A stretch of 64,000 nt of DNA. Origin: Heterodera schachtii (Eukaryota; Nematoda; Chromadorea; Rhabditida; Heteroderidae). The translations under genes and the position numbers were made by a program. Shown here piece after piece: positions 1 to 12,793 of this stretch (within the stretch, counting starts at the first letter, position 1; each line of letters begins with the position of its first letter). The notes under the pieces are model-generated. The model had not been told where the DNA came from, made no database searches, and worked only from the letters and a program-made list of their open reading frames with translations. The stretch is taken from contig SIJG01000162.1 in assembly GCA_023374025.1 (NCBI GenBank), positions 173,143 to 237,142 on the forward strand, read 5' to 3'.

Positions 1-800
1 GCGATCGAAAATTTTTTAAAATCAGAACATCAGGCTCAAAAAAAATAAAATTTTGGGGTCAAAAACCAGAACATTTTGCAAAATTGCTTCAAATCAATTA
101 TTTTTGCATTTTTTAAATCAAAAATATATTAAAAATTATTATTTTTCGCCTCCGATTATCATCTTTAAAAACTTTGGTGAGGAAATTAGCAAATCGAAAA
201 TTTCAGTGCACTCGGGATGAAAAAATCAGACTTTTAAGAATTTTTTTGCGGCGCATTTTTCCAAAACTTATGGGAAAAGGGCGAGGGGAGAGGGTCCGGC
301 GGTGCCGATGGTGCCGCCGGAAAATTTTTGTTTAGTTATTTCATTCTGGTTTGTTAACAGATTTTCACCAAAAAAGGCCAATTTTTGCAAAAAAGCCAAG
401 CGACGACTTTTCCTTGCGTTTAAAAACGCTTTTTGCCGCAGATTTTTTCAAAAAATTTTGGCGGATGGACAGGGGAGGGGAGGAGCGTCCGGAGGTGCCG
501 ATAGGTGCCGCCGGGAAAAATTTTGCGATTTTTAATGCGATTTGTTAACAGGTTTTTGTCAAAAAATGACAATTTTGCCACAAATCTTATATTTTCTTGA
601 CAAAACATGTACATTATGCCACAAAAGTTCAAAAATATGAGTTTATCTAAGAAATCAGAACAAATTTTGGTCGCTACCCCAAAATCAGAACATTTCTGAC
701 AAATCAGAACATTTTTATTTTATCAGATTTGGACCCTCCAAATCAGAACATTTCTGATAAATCAGAACAGATCGCACCCCTGCCATAATGCCAAAATTTT
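1..800. repeat. AT-rich repeat tract upstream of gene A
   Basis: No convincing gene. The last 170 bases repeat the phrase aaatcagaacattt in both orientations. That wording recurs in the small insertion at 28787-28939, so at least part of this tract is the same foldback family. A GC-rich near-palindrome (ggcggtgccgatggtgccgc at about 299 and a variant near 490) matches the motif found inside elements at 40.6, 55.55 and 59.99 kb. Short reading frames here are low-complexity. Confidence 0.5.
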
Positions 801-803
801 CAG
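791..803 (+). promoter_or_regulatory. Likely spliced-leader trans-splice acceptor, gene A
   Basis: The tract AAAATTTTCAG ends at 803, 16 bases before the ATG at 820. It matches the nematode acceptor consensus and there is no upstream coding exon to cis-splice. The same tract sits at the same distance in genes B to E, so it is conserved where the surrounding DNA is not. Confidence 0.6.
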
Positions 804-819
804 ATAAATTTGATTTCAA

Positions 820-3800
820 ATGACCAATTTAGTGAAATTGGTACGAAATTCATATACATATAACTTCGGATTTGTGCATAATCAATTAAACTTTTCTTTA
901 AGGTCGGCTTCTTTACCCTGGTTCTTTTATGGCCAAAAGCATTAGCAAACAGTCGGTCTAAGCTCACAAGTTCACCTTTCCTAATTTTTTATTTTAAGTA
1001 ACAACGGAAGTGAAGGAACTGATGGACCAGTTTTTGTCACTAAAAGCTGATACAAATGACATCCTCACAAAATTGAGAAATGTGAGAGATAACGCCCACC
1101 ATTTCATGTGGGTCACACATCCAGTGGGTGCATTAATCGCAGCAGGGGCTGGAACGCATTTCAAGTAAAAAACGTTTGAAATTTTTTTAAATTTAAATAG
1201 CCTCTTTTTCACTTTTACTTTAATTATTATTTGTTCAAATTTTAGGCCAAAAGCTGAAGAGCAAGAAGCCTTTAAAGTATGGCATAATTTTGTAAAAGTC
1301 GAGTTTGAAAACCTCAGAGATGAGATACAAGAATTAAAATCAGGAATTAAATATTATTTAATTCAAGATGAATATATAAAGGTTTGAAAAATCAATAAAT
1401 TTTGTTGGTTCATAAAGAAAATTACAATTATTAAATTTAAATATTTAATAAAGTAATTCTGGTATTCATTTGTTTTTCAGGCTGTGACAAGGCCATTGGA
1501 TGTTTTCGAGAAACTTTATAGAAATATAACGAATCCAGACAAAAAGCGTTCCGAATATTTAGAAGAATTTAGTACCCAATGTATAGGAAATTTAAATTAT
1601 ATATCACCGATTGAAGTTTTGAATGTAAGTATTTCAAATTTAGACAAATGATGGCAATAAAAGAAGTCATAAAAATAGTCCCAAGGTGCGTAAATGCAAA
1701 AAAAAAGAAAAGAAGGTTTTAATGACATTCCGTACATCGGGACCATTTTTCATGCTGTTTACAAGTCATAAAAGATTATTAGATCATTTTTGGGCATACT
1801 TTACGAGCTTACATACTTGGTATTTTAAGAGAAAAAATATATTTCAGGAAATGAAGAGAGTCCTAGCGACCGGTTGCGCTTTGCAATCACAGGAACAGAC
1901 GGAGGGATATGCCGAAGTTCTTGAGATTTTTCAGAAAATTGAACAGCGCCATTTTCAAAATAACAAAACCATTCCTACGGAGGAATACGAATATATAAAA
2001 AGCTGTACAATTATTAAAAATGTTAATATTAAATTTTTTTATAATTGATTTAAGCACTCTTGGCCAAACCAATGGGTCAACACCTGCAAAATGAACTAAA
2101 CAAAAGTATTTATTTCACCAATAAAACATTTAAAACTTTGTAAACTAAATTTAAACGTAAAATAAGATACTATTTTATGCTTAAATAATGCACATATATA
2201 CTTTGTTTTTAAGACTTTTAAAATATTTTCCTGCTTTAGTCCTACAGACTGCAAGCAGTACAGATGTCGGACAAGCATTGACCAAACTGCATTCGGATTT
2301 GCATGGCGTGCAAAAGTATGTAATTGTTTTAACAATAAATGTATGTATAATGTATTATTCAATGCTTTTCTGTCATCTGTACATGTGTAAATTTATGCCT
2401 TCAGCGGTTGTTGGTTAGAAACCTTAGCTGATGGAAACGAATGGAAACGAGAGCCGCTTCTTCGTTTCGCTGATATAATGCGTCTGGATTTAATAAAAGC
2501 CGTGCGTTTTATGTTTATCCCATTTTATAAAAAGTTAATAATAGCTTTTCATGAATTCGGCTTTTTGCAATATATTAAGCAAATATCGTTAATTATTTTT
2601 AAGATTTTTAATTTATTTTCTGGTTTAATGAAGAAATTGATGTTAAGTTTTTGCTCTCAGCACATTGTGTCGAAATTATGTACGATGACGATAAATCTCA
2701 AATCGATCTGCTTAAATGGATAAAAGAAATAATAAAAGAAATTGCTCTAAATATGGTTGAATGGATAGAAAAAAAGCTGGTAAGTTTTGTGGCACTCGAT
2801 TTCATAACTAAATAAAGAAAAAATTTTGCCGGCGCCTAGCGACGCTGGCGTCTCGCCAAATCTTTCTCAAAATCTTTTTTGACCATGTATGTATAATAAT
2901 AATTAATCATCATATTATTCTTTGTTACAAAAGGATAACTAAGACTAGAGACCAGCTAAAGCGGGAATCCCGCGGGAAAAGCCGGGAATCCCGTTCCCTT
3001 CTTTTTTACCCGGTTGGTATTTTTACAAGAACGGGAAAAAGCCAGAATTGTTCCCGTTTCCCGTCAATTTTTCTCAAAAAACGGTAATAAAAATTCACTG
3101 GTAAGAATAAAGTATGGGCAATTTTGGAAATTAACAAACTTTTTAGCAACTATTTCGGCAGTCTTTTAGCAACTAATTAGGTACCTTTTTTGCGATTTTT
3201 AGCATCTAAAAATCCTGTCCCTGGAAATACTTAAAGTAAAAATTTTCAAAAAAAATTTCCCGTTTCCGGGCGGGTTTCCGTTATTATTGACGGGATTTTT
3301 GCGGGAATGTTAAAAAGCCGGGAATACCGTCCCGGTTTCCCGTCCCGCTCTTTATCTATTCCCGTTCCCGGAAATTTTTTTACAAGAGTAATAAGAATAA
3401 ATATTTTTTTAATTTAAATATATGCAAAAATTTTTCAATTCGTTACGGTTAATCCCTGTCTAGTTCCCGAATAATTTTTAAAGAAATTGATGACAAAATC
3501 AAACCATTTATCGAAATTCAAAAAATATTTGACAAGTTATGATTTAGGTTTTGTAAGAATTGGACCTTCTAAATCAGGATAAAATGATAGACCAAATAGA
3601 TCCGGTCTCTTTTATAAATCTAATTCAGAAAATCACTTGGCCAACAATTTCAATTAGTCATGCAGAAACAGCAATTGGCAATTGGCCTATTGTTGAGAAT
3701 GAATCAGAATATAATATTGTAGCGCAGAGGATAAAGAAAGATCTTGATCAAATAGGCGAGAAAATGTAAGTAAAACGGACCTGACGAGAATTCGTAAGAA

Positions 3801-6190
3801 AATCATGTAATTTTTTTTCAAAAAATGAACAACCCCCCCCCCTATCATGTTCAATTTTTAGATCCATTTCTATAAATATTACTTTCATCATTGTTAGAAA
3901 TTGAGTCCGTGGTTTGAAAGGGAGCAAGGAGGTGATATAATAGTGATCAGCGAACCAGTAGAAACTAAAATAATGAAGGTACTTTTTTAGTTTTTCGGTT
4001 ATTTTTATAACTAGGGCTGGGAATTTAAGTCAAATGACTCTTTTTGCTACTCTAAATGGCCTTAAAATGATTTAAAATAACTTTGTTAGAAGCTTCTAAC
4101 ATGTATTTTTGTGACTTTTTTTTTACTTTATTGACTTATTAAGTGCCTAAAACACGATCAAATGTTATTCTAAAATATTAAAAATGGATTTTTTTAACTT
4201 TCGCCTAATTTTGAGGATTTTTTTTACATTTTAATGTGCTTTTTCAGGACTTTTTTGTGACTTTTTGGCGATTTTTTATGACTTATTAGTCGACTTTTTG
4301 AAGCTTTGAAATGTGAATCGTGACCGAGAAATGACTCCGTCAAATTCATGGTAACCGTCACAATGACCCTGAATGTTTATTTTTAAAAGTACACGTTAAT
4401 TTTTAAAATCAATTATTCGAACAGAAAAGGCCGAGAACAGAGTTAGAATTACTAATTTTTCAAAAATTATTAGACCCAGGGTTTTGCTGCAGCACCTGCT
4501 GAATTTTGCTAACTTGGACGTGCTAATAATCATGAAAAACGCATTTCGAGCTGGGTTTGAGGCTTCCTAGGTCCAACTTATTTATCTCTGATTTTTGCTT
4601 TAATTGGTATTTTCATGCTTAATGCTGAGCATGTGATTTTTGTGCTGAATTTCGCATTTTAGTGCTTATTTTTAGTGATAAAATTTAAGAATTTAGAAAC
4701 GGAAAAGGGAAAAAACTAAGTAGAAAATAAATAATTCATATGGACGACACCCAACTCGTTTTCGGCCAAATCGTTTTTGCCTCGACTCGTTTTTTGTATA
4801 AATAATTATGTAGGAGACAGACAGCGTGAAGTCAGACAGTTCATATACATATAACAAGCAAAAACGAGTAGGCCGAAAACGAGTTGGGTTTTTCCATTCA
4901 TATATATATAAATAAGAATTTTATAATAATAAATAAACACTTTTAATAAATTGCTCTGTAATTAATTTTGGCGGCGCCGGCTATAATTTCTTAGCCAAAC
5001 TTTATTTTTGCGCAGAACACATAGGTGCAACCTTTTTTTATATTTATACGCAATTATTATCTTCTAAAAATAGTTAAAATTGGTTTTTTGATTCAAATTT
5101 TTTATTTTTTTCTTGGCTAGCGGGTTTATCCATTTTTAAAATTGTTTGCACCTGTCTAATACAGACCAATGAAAAATCAGTAAATTCTAACTCTGTTGTC
5201 GGCCTTTTCTGATCGAATAATTGATTTTAAAAAGTAACTTGTACTTTTAAAAATTCAAATATTCACGGTCACAATGACGGTTAATTTAACGTAAGAGGGA
5301 AAAATGGCATGAAGTATAATCGATAATTAAAAAAGTACCTTCATTATTTTATTACCAAATTTTTCATGTTTTTATGTCCAATTTTAAACTGGGCTATATG
5401 GGCTTATTTTGCTTGAATATTGAACGTTAATTTTCCAAGTGCATAATTTCGTTTTCTTTTTGTAATTTCAAAGATTTTTTCACACGGTCATCGTTTTCCC
5501 TAATTGGACCGACGAACGACAGAAGGCGGTCATTTGTGATGATTATTACTGCTTCAAGTTAATCAAAAACCATATCAATGTGATCGTTATTCGATGCGAA
5601 CACGACCATTATGAAGAGGCGGTTGCAGCTGAGAACTGGTTTAACCAGACAGTTGAAGAACAAATGGAACGCATGATAAAGTTATTTTATTTTAATTTTT
5701 TTATGTCTTTGGTAGATTTTTAAATGGTTTTAACGGTTCTTTCTCATAAATATACTCAAAGTACGGTAATAACGTTACTTAACTTATCTGAATATATGGG
5801 ATAACAAAAATACCAAATAAACTAGAAAAGTTCAAATATGCTGGGGCAAAAATTAATTTTGTGATTCTGAACAGTATGAATAAAAAAATTTCTGTTAAGG
5901 GAATGGCTGAAAACCAAAAAAGATGAGCCGCTCACTACACTCGCGAAGCAAATGCACCCACATTTATATTATCGTAGCATGGTCTTGCTACGAAATAGGG
6001 CCATTCCTCAAATCGGAACCACAATTACTTTGGGTGAAACTAAAATTTTATTTAATTTTTTAATATTTTATTTTTGAAAGGTGTTACTCCGACCGAAATC
6101 AGTTCTGCTAGGGCCGAACGGAGTTTCAATAAAATGATAATCACAGGAGATAACATAGAAGAAATTTTCCATGTTCACTTGCTCGTGTGA
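820..6190 (+). CDS. Array gene A: predicted secreted protein, unknown family
   Basis: Unrecognised. Exons by comparison with C: 820-840, 903-951, 999-1164, 1246-1381, 1481-1624, 1848-2004, 2055-2105, 2240-2315, 2405-2501, 2648-2779, 3629-3765, 5474-5680, 5900-6033, 6081-6190. Together 1617 nt, one open frame of 538 residues. Exon 1 encodes MTNLVKL; exon 2 continues VGFFTLVLLWPKALAN, giving a typical signal peptide. The rest looks mostly helical. A later segment with FFHTVIVFPNW and INVIVIRCE suggests beta strands, and the protein ends IFHVHLLV. Exon 3 has lost one base near 1152 and exon 4 has gained one at its acceptor, so frame is kept. Intron 10 (2780-3628) and intron 11 (3766-5473) are enlarged by foldback elements. 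AATAAA follows the stop. Closest paralogue: C. The exon 2 donor (GTCGGT) is weak and chosen by phase. Confidence 0.8.
2946..3357. mobile_element. Foldback element in intron 10 of gene A
   Basis: A stretch rich in CGGGAATCCCG and GCGGGAA words, with inverted ends near 2950 and 3350 (AGCGGGA against TCCCGCT). A related, diverged copy lies in the same intron of gene C at about 22960-23620, so it predates the A/C duplication. No coding capacity seen. Confidence 0.55.
3966..5352. mobile_element. Large foldback element in intron 11 of gene A
   Basis: The left end (AATGAAGGTACTTTTTTA) is repeated inverted at the right end near 5340. Further in, about 4310-4470 (gaatcgtgaccgag...) is inverted at about 5170-5290. 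The interior (about 4460-4690) carries a second repeat, also at 17989-18190 and 24535-24600, so it is nested. A shorter relative lies in the same intron of gene C (24106-24965). Confidence 0.7.
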
Positions 6191-6293
6191 GTTATGCGAC
6201 AAAGCAGAAGTCACCGCTGAGCAAATAAATGTCTTCTGTCTATCATTTTCTTGTTCACCTAAAAGTTGGTCAACTAAATCTGTCTATCTTCCT

Positions 6294-6339
<46 letters not shown>

Positions 6340-7035
6340 ATAGAATCAGTTTTATTTTTGTAAATTTAAATAAAAATTTATTTGAAAGTTTAATTTTAAA
6401 ATCAAAAATTGAGGATTGGCAAATTGAAAAAATATCTAAAATTTATCCACTTCGACAAACGAAAATCAAATATATACAGGAGGAGGAGAGGAGGGTGGAA
6501 GGGGACCTGTGAGAGCTGCTTTTGATGAAAGTTTTTCATTTTTAATGATGTTCCCAGCCATTTTACAATATTTTTGAAAAACGGAGACCAAAATGGAAAA
6601 AAATAGTAATTTTTGGCGAAAAACGGCGAAAATTTTGTAAAATACCCCTCCAATTCGGGATTTCAAAAAACGAAAAATAAAAAATACACCCCTAAAAATC
6701 GACTTAACAAAAATACACCCCTAAAAATCGAATTTTTGACTTCAGCCCTCCCCTCCGCCCAAAGCCGTCCGTGGGTCTGGCTGGCTACACCCTTGGTTCT
6801 CGGAGAAATTTTAGCGCAATTTTTTAAAGACTAATTAGCTTTGCCTTGAAACCCATCAAATAACTCTTACTGATTATAAGTGTAAGTTATTATCAATGAT
6901 TACACGCTCTCACCATAGCATGTAATAGTGTAATTACAACAATTCGATTAAATAATTAATAAAAAGCAAAATGTGCGCTTCGATTTGCTGAGGTGTTGTT
7001 TCATTTCAACCCATCGAAATGATAATGACCAGCAG

Positions 7036-7360
7036 CAGGGTTCCCAGATCAAAATTTTCAAAAGCCTCATTTGGCAGGCAAAAAAGCCTCATTTTTATAA
7101 AATTTATTCAAAACATGCTTAAAATTTTCAAATGATATATTTTTGGTTTGTCCAACAAAAATGGTTAAAACATAATGCCATCTTATTAAAATTAATCAAA
7201 ATTTAAAAAATCTGACGAATTTCCCCAAAAACCTCAAAAAGCCTCAAAATTTCTCAAAAAACCACAAAAAGCCTCAAAGCCTCTCATTTTGAAAATTTAG
7301 CCTCATTGACCTATCAAAAAACTACAAAATGAGGCTAAAGCCTCAGATCTGGGAACCCTG
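7036..7360. mobile_element. MITE with 15-bp terminal inverted repeats
   Basis: It starts CAGGGTTCCCAGATC and ends with the exact inverse, GATCTGGGAACCCTG. The interior repeats gcctcatttt / aaaatgaggc in both orientations. It interrupts the dispersed unit of 6480-7750; the other copy (near 11235) lacks it. The CAGGG end resembles hAT termini, but no clear target duplication was found. Confidence 0.75.
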
Positions 7361-7454
7361 ATAATAAGCATTTATTCATTCATTGTTGCTGCTGCTTATG
7401 GTAAAAAGGATGCGAAAAGTGTCCCATTAGCAGAATAAAAATGTGTGTGTGAAA

Positions 7455-7490
7455 GGGGGTGGAGGTTCGAACCCGCTCCATGACACCATT
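7455..7490 (+). repeat. tRNA 3'-half-like sequence (possible SINE or primer site)
   Basis: GGAGGTTCGAACCCGCTCC followed by ATGACACCA resembles a tRNA T-arm and 3' acceptor ending in CCA. A weak A-box-like TGGTAAAAAGG lies about 60 bases upstream. A second copy (GGTTCGAGTCC, then CGACACCA) is at 11343-11371 in the related repeat unit. No full cloverleaf can be drawn, so this is not called a tRNA gene. Confidence 0.4.
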
Positions 7491-9734
7491 GTTTTTGATT
7501 TATTTTCTTCCAGAAAAGGCTATTTTTTAACAATATTTTGGTAGATATCTGTCAACTAAATTCGGATAATTGGACAATCTAGGTATCATTCAAAAACACC
7601 ATGAAGAGGCAAAGAATTTTATAATTAAATGCTAATTGTAAGCATTTTGAAGTACCAAAAAAAGTTATCGGCTTCCGAATATTTATTTATTCGTTGAATA
7701 ACTTTTAGGAATCCCTTAATTTGCTCTTAAAGATTTTCGAAAATACGCGGAATTATTTGTTTCATTTTAATTGGTACGTCAAATAAATGAATGAATGAAT
7801 CATCAAATCACACTGGAGGACAAAAAAGCACTCTTTTGTCAACATACAATAATAAGATTGGGCAGTTTAGTTGTTGTTGTTTTTTAAAGAAAATTTTGAA
7901 ATAAAACAGGTTATGGTTAAAGAGATGAAATTCAATTAATTCCGAAATAAACTAAAAAATTTATTTTAAAATTAACGCGAATTAGAGATTGGACTCAAGT
8001 TGCGGACCATAAGAGATGAATGAAAAAAAGTATGTAAAATGATGACGATAAAATAAATTAATTTTGTCCCTTAATCATAGGGCTTAAAAATTTCCAATAT
8101 AAAATCTCCACTGAGCTTACCAATCTGAAAATATACGAAAATATTTTCAAATATTTTGAAAATTCCCAAAAAAAAAATTCGTTTGTTTTGAGTGATTGGT
8201 AAATTCCTTTACTTGATTTCTCAGATTTTTTTTTTATCATAAAATACTTTATTATTAGCAAATTAATAAATTTCTCAAAAAAATCGTAATTTTTACCCAT
8301 ATCTAGAAAGGTTGATTTTTTAGTATTTTAGAGTCAAAATCTAAATCAAAAACTCAAGCCCCCTTTGTTGAATTTTTTAAATTAAAAAAATTCAATAAAA
8401 AATTTAATAAAAATATAATTTACTCATACATATTACATATTCCATTAGGGGGAATGGAATGAAAATGAACTTATGCATCACCATCACCATCACCATCATC
8501 AGCAGCAGTAGTAGTGAAGAATGCGGGCGGGGGGAGTTAAGTGGGGTTTTGTGGTGGTATAGCAAATGGAATTTTGGGGGGGGGGGGGGGCGGGGGAATG
8601 GAATTGATCATCACGGGAGAATGTTTGGGGATTTAATGGAGTGGGGGGCCGGAAATCGCCCAAATCGGCGCTCGCTAAAACGGGACTGATAATGTGATTG
8701 ATCGGGACTGATATACATGTAAATCAATTTGGGAGTTGAGCATTTTCATAAAATTGATGCCCGATTAAGTCGGCGGATTGGCAAATTGGAAAATACAATT
8801 AAATCATCCTCTACGATATCAAATTGTAATTTCGTATCATCATTTAGAAACCAATGTCAAATTCGTGATCAGAAAGAAACCTTGAAAACCTCTCTATAAA
8901 CTTATTTTTACAAATTTTAAAATCTCAAAAAATTTTTGAAAAAGAGGGTATTTTGGTTTTTTTTCAATAAAATCTCGCCGCCAATCAAAAAGCACATAAT
9001 GTACTTATAATCACGTCTTAGAAAATATTTTTTATTATTTAATTATGCAATGGCGCTGAATTGGGTCGGCGCTGAGTCGATCCCTCCCCCTGCATAAAAT
9101 AAAAAATTCTCATTTAATTATGCATGGCGCTGAATTTGGCGGGCGCTGAGTCGACCCCTCCCCCACCCCCCGCTTCCTAACCCTTTAGGGGTGCGTCGGA
9201 GCGTTTTCGTCGAAATGCAATTTATGACGACGACGCCGCGAGTGAGGCGCGAGAGCGACCAATTAAATTATTCATTTCTCGTCGAGAATGGACTCCTCCT
9301 CCACCCACCCACTCATTTTGTCAGCCCAACAAAAAATTCCCAAGCACATACACACACATAACATTATGGACATTATGTGACCAAATTTGGGGAATTGTGA
9401 ATTTTATGTTTGAGAAATGACGCATTAAATGCGGGAAAATTAATGACAATTTGGTCATTTTCTTTTTTTGATTAATTGATTAGGCAATTAGTGGGCAAAA
9501 TCGAATTTGAACCTTTGAAACTTTGAGGCGCCCGCCTCCTTCAATTAGTCAGTCATTTGTATGTATGTGGTAAAAAATTTATTATTTTTTTCAATATACA
9601 AAAAATTAGTGAAAATGATAAAATCTATTTTTCAATTGATTTTCATTGAAATTTTTTTTGTTAAATTTTAAAAACATCATTTTAAATTTTAAAATATATT
9701 TTAAGATTTTCGTTATTTACACAAATGGAGCTGC

Positions 9735-10145
9735 TGTCCTAAAAGCTGAGTTGTCTCAAGTACACGTATGCATAAAGATCGGACCATCGGATCACGATCC
9801 ACATTATAAGAGAAAAAGTGATCCGCGGACCGGGTCAGGTCATCAGAAAAAGGAAATAGCATAGGTAATGATGAGAAATACAATTGGAAGAGAAAGGAAT
9901 ATTGATTCATAGACCAAATTCATCTCCCATCTTTTTAGGCATTTGAAATTTGATCTGAGGATTTTTCGATCATCGGATCAGTGATCCATGGAACATGAAC
10001 CGAAGATCCGATCTTGATTTTTATGCATATGGATTTCAATCCGCGGATTCCATCGGATCAATGATCCATGGATCATTTGTGGTCCGAGGATCCGACCTTT
10101 GATTTTATGCAAACGGGTACAACTGCTGAACTGACTGGTCCAGAA
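9735..10145. mobile_element. GGATC-rich imperfect foldback element
   Basis: Its ends are imperfectly inverted: ATGCATAAAGATCGGA near 9770 and a related TCCGACCTTTGATTTTATGC near 10090. The interior repeats GGATCA and TGATCC words. There is no open frame with protein-like composition. Confidence 0.45.
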
Positions 10146-12761
10146 ACGCATAGGTAAATTCATCCGAATTCGGCAATTTTTTTTTTAAGTTTAAACAAAA
10201 CTTTTCGAATTCATTAGTGCGGTGGTGGGGGGTGGGGGATGCGCGTACGCCCTGCGCAAGCAAACAAACAAATTAGAGAGAGAGCGCGGAGCCCCACAAA
10301 TTCCACTGACAACAATTCACCATCATCACCACCACCAACGTCCACATCGCCATGCACTTGATGGGGTTGGGAGAAATTTTCGGGGGAGAGGGGGGGGGGG
10401 GGGGGCGGAGGGCAGCCTCCCTAAAAATGAATCACGTTCAATCGGCGGCGGGGAAAACGAATTGGTATGGGGGGGGGGAAATTGTGTGGGGAAAACGCTG
10501 TAAAAAATGGAAAATTGGGAGAATGGGGCGGGGGGGGGGGAGAAGGGGCGGTGAAGGACAAATGAATAAACGATGAATGAATAAATGAATGTGATTTAGC
10601 ATTTTAGTTTGATTTAAAAGGCAACGGAGGAGGAGAGGAGAGCGGGAGGGGGGGGGGGGGGACCTGTGGGAGCTGATTTTGATGAGTGTTTTTCAATTTT
10701 CAAAGATGACGAAACTAAATGCATTGTGAAAAAGTCAAGCGTAAATGAATTTTTTTTTATTACTTGCCCAAATTTCCTAAGGAATTTTTTAAAATTTTTC
10801 ATAGGTTTATGGTGGAAGACAAATTTTTTTTGCTATTCATCCACAAATTTCTTAATGAAATTTTTCAATATGTATGTCTGATAAGCGAAAAAAATAGCAT
10901 TTTCCAGGAAATGGCAATTTTTGCCAATAAATTTGAAGAAGCACAGGGAAATTAATCGGTTTTTAATCGTTTTTCGGAGAAATTTTAGCTAAATTTGCTA
11001 AGGACAATAATTACATCATTACTTTACAATTTCTGCCTAAAGCTGCAATTTTTTTTGCCTTGAAACCATCCAATCATTCTCACTGATTATAAGTGTAAGT
11101 TATAATCAATGAATTGCACGCTCTCACCACTAATAATAACATGTAATAGTAATTACACTAATTAGATTAAATAATTAATTAAAAGCAAAAATGTGCGATT
11201 CGATTTGCTGAGGTGTTCGTTCCATTCCAATCCATCGAAAATGATAATACATTTCATTCGTTGCTGCCTGCTGCTGCTGGAGGTGATAAAAAGGGCCCGA
11301 AAAATGTCCCATTAGCAGAATAAAAATGTGTGTGAAAGGGGGTGGAGGTTCGAGTCCGCTCCACGACACCAATATTTTTAATTTATTTTCTTTCATAAAT
11401 TAAAAAGGCTATTTTTGCACAACATTTTTGAAGGTATTTCTCAACCAAATTGGTCAATTAACAATTGGACAGACAATCTTGGTATCATTCGTAAAACCAT
11501 GACGAGGCAAAGAATTGTCTAAGTAAATGCTAAGCAATTTGATGTACCATAAAAAAAAGAGTTATCGGCTTCCGGATATATTATTCATTAATAAATTTTT
11601 AAGAAACCCTTAATTTTCTCTTAAAGATTAAAATTCTGTAATTTCTCTACCAACAGAGACAAAGAAATAATGCGTCAAAATGAGAGGTGTATATTTTTCT
11701 CTGTGCACTCTCCATTTATTTGTTCATCTCTATCGTTTTTTGGGACGGTGTGTTGTCCAAAATGATAATAACCATTCATTTATTCGACGAAAAGTGTCGC
11801 CCATCAGCAGCATAGAAATGTGTGTGTAATAAATGATAATTTGTTTAATTTCCATCATCAATTTTTTTGTTTGTTTTTCGTCGCTTTTGCGGCAGCGGCG
11901 GGCGGCAAATGCTTTTATGAACAAAGAGGGCGGCCCGCCCGCCCATTAAAAGGGGGAGCGCTAATCATCGTCCACACTTTGATGTCGCCCAAATGTTAGG
12001 GGCGGGTGTCATGATATCGAACGTAAGGGGTCAGCGGATGTCGAACAAAAGAAACCGACCAGGAAGAGGGGGTCGAAAAAAGGAAAAAAGAGGAAAAAGG
12101 AAAAGAACTCAATATTTCTTAAAGAAATTAAAAGTACTTTTTTTAAAATTTATTTACGAAGATTTTTTCCTACCATTAAAAAACATTTAAAAAAATTTTC
12201 TTTTTTAAAATATAGCCAAAATCTCTCATTTTTAAAATATAATTACTACTTCTGTAATTGATTTCAATATTATTTACGCAAATATTTGATTTACGAAAAT
12301 ATATTTGCGCAAAAAATATTCAAATCAATTAATCGAAAGATTTGCGCAATTAATAGCATCATTTTCGTAATTTATTCGCATATAAAATAGTTATTGTGAA
12401 TCATAAAATGTTAATGTAACTATTCAGTTATTTACATTTTTTTCTTAATTTCATTTAATAAAATAATTTGCCAATTTTACGACATTTCGTCAACCCCTAA
12501 CAAATTACTGACTTTATCTCTGAGTGGTCTAACCATCTTGCATATGTCAGAATCAAACCCGGACAATAGATCGGAAACGGCCGAGCCCGTGTGCACGGGA
12601 TTAGACGGTCACGGGCTTTTTCCATAACTTTTTTTATAGGCTAAATTTTGAAATTTGTAAAATTTTTTTGTATAATTTCATAAATTTTATATGTGTTAAA
12701 ATTGTATCGTGTGATTTTATTCTGTATATGTTTAGTCGGGGTGGCAAATTGCAATAATACA

Positions 12762-12772
12762 CAAATTTTCAG
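12762..12772 (+). promoter_or_regulatory. Likely trans-splice acceptor, gene B
   Basis: AAATTTTCAG ends at 12772, followed by ATAAATTTGAACAC and the ATG at 12794. The sequence and spacing match the other four array genes. Confidence 0.55.
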
Positions 12773-12793
12773 ATAAATTTGAACACATCCCAA

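Larger units (their letters stand above)
6191..12770. repeat. Gene-free repeat region between A and B
   Basis: No supported gene in 6.6 kb. A (TA)n run lies at 6296-6336. A dispersed unit at about 6480-7750 (GAGGAGGAGAGG, then ACCTGTGAGAGCTG) recurs at 10620-11690 and, shortened, at 26300-26990 after gene C. Poly-G runs lie near 8578, 10390 and 10648, a CAC/CAT triplet run near 8475, and a partial tandem duplication at about 9040-9170. The part from 11880 to 12760 upstream of B is repeated upstream of E (33250-34080) and, partly, upstream of D (27250-27930). Confidence 0.6.

Noticed and set aside
3482..3545. Possible extra exon in gene A (KLMTKSNHLSK)
   Set aside because: It has an acceptor-like start but is not kept as an open exon in B, D or E, and phases already agree without it.
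3908..3978. Possible exon in gene A (PWFEREQGGDIIVISEP)
   Set aside because: Not preserved in C, ends inside the inverted repeat of the element at 3966, and would break the phase with the next exon.
8459..8689. His/Ser/Gly-rich frame near a CAT repeat
   Set aside because: Microsatellite and poly-G run; no splice sites or conserved copy.
12520..12560. tRNA-like boxes (GAGTGGTCTAA, AATCAAACCC), also near 27690
   Set aside because: A- and B-box matches are weak, no stems can be paired, and the copy at 33980 lacks the second box.
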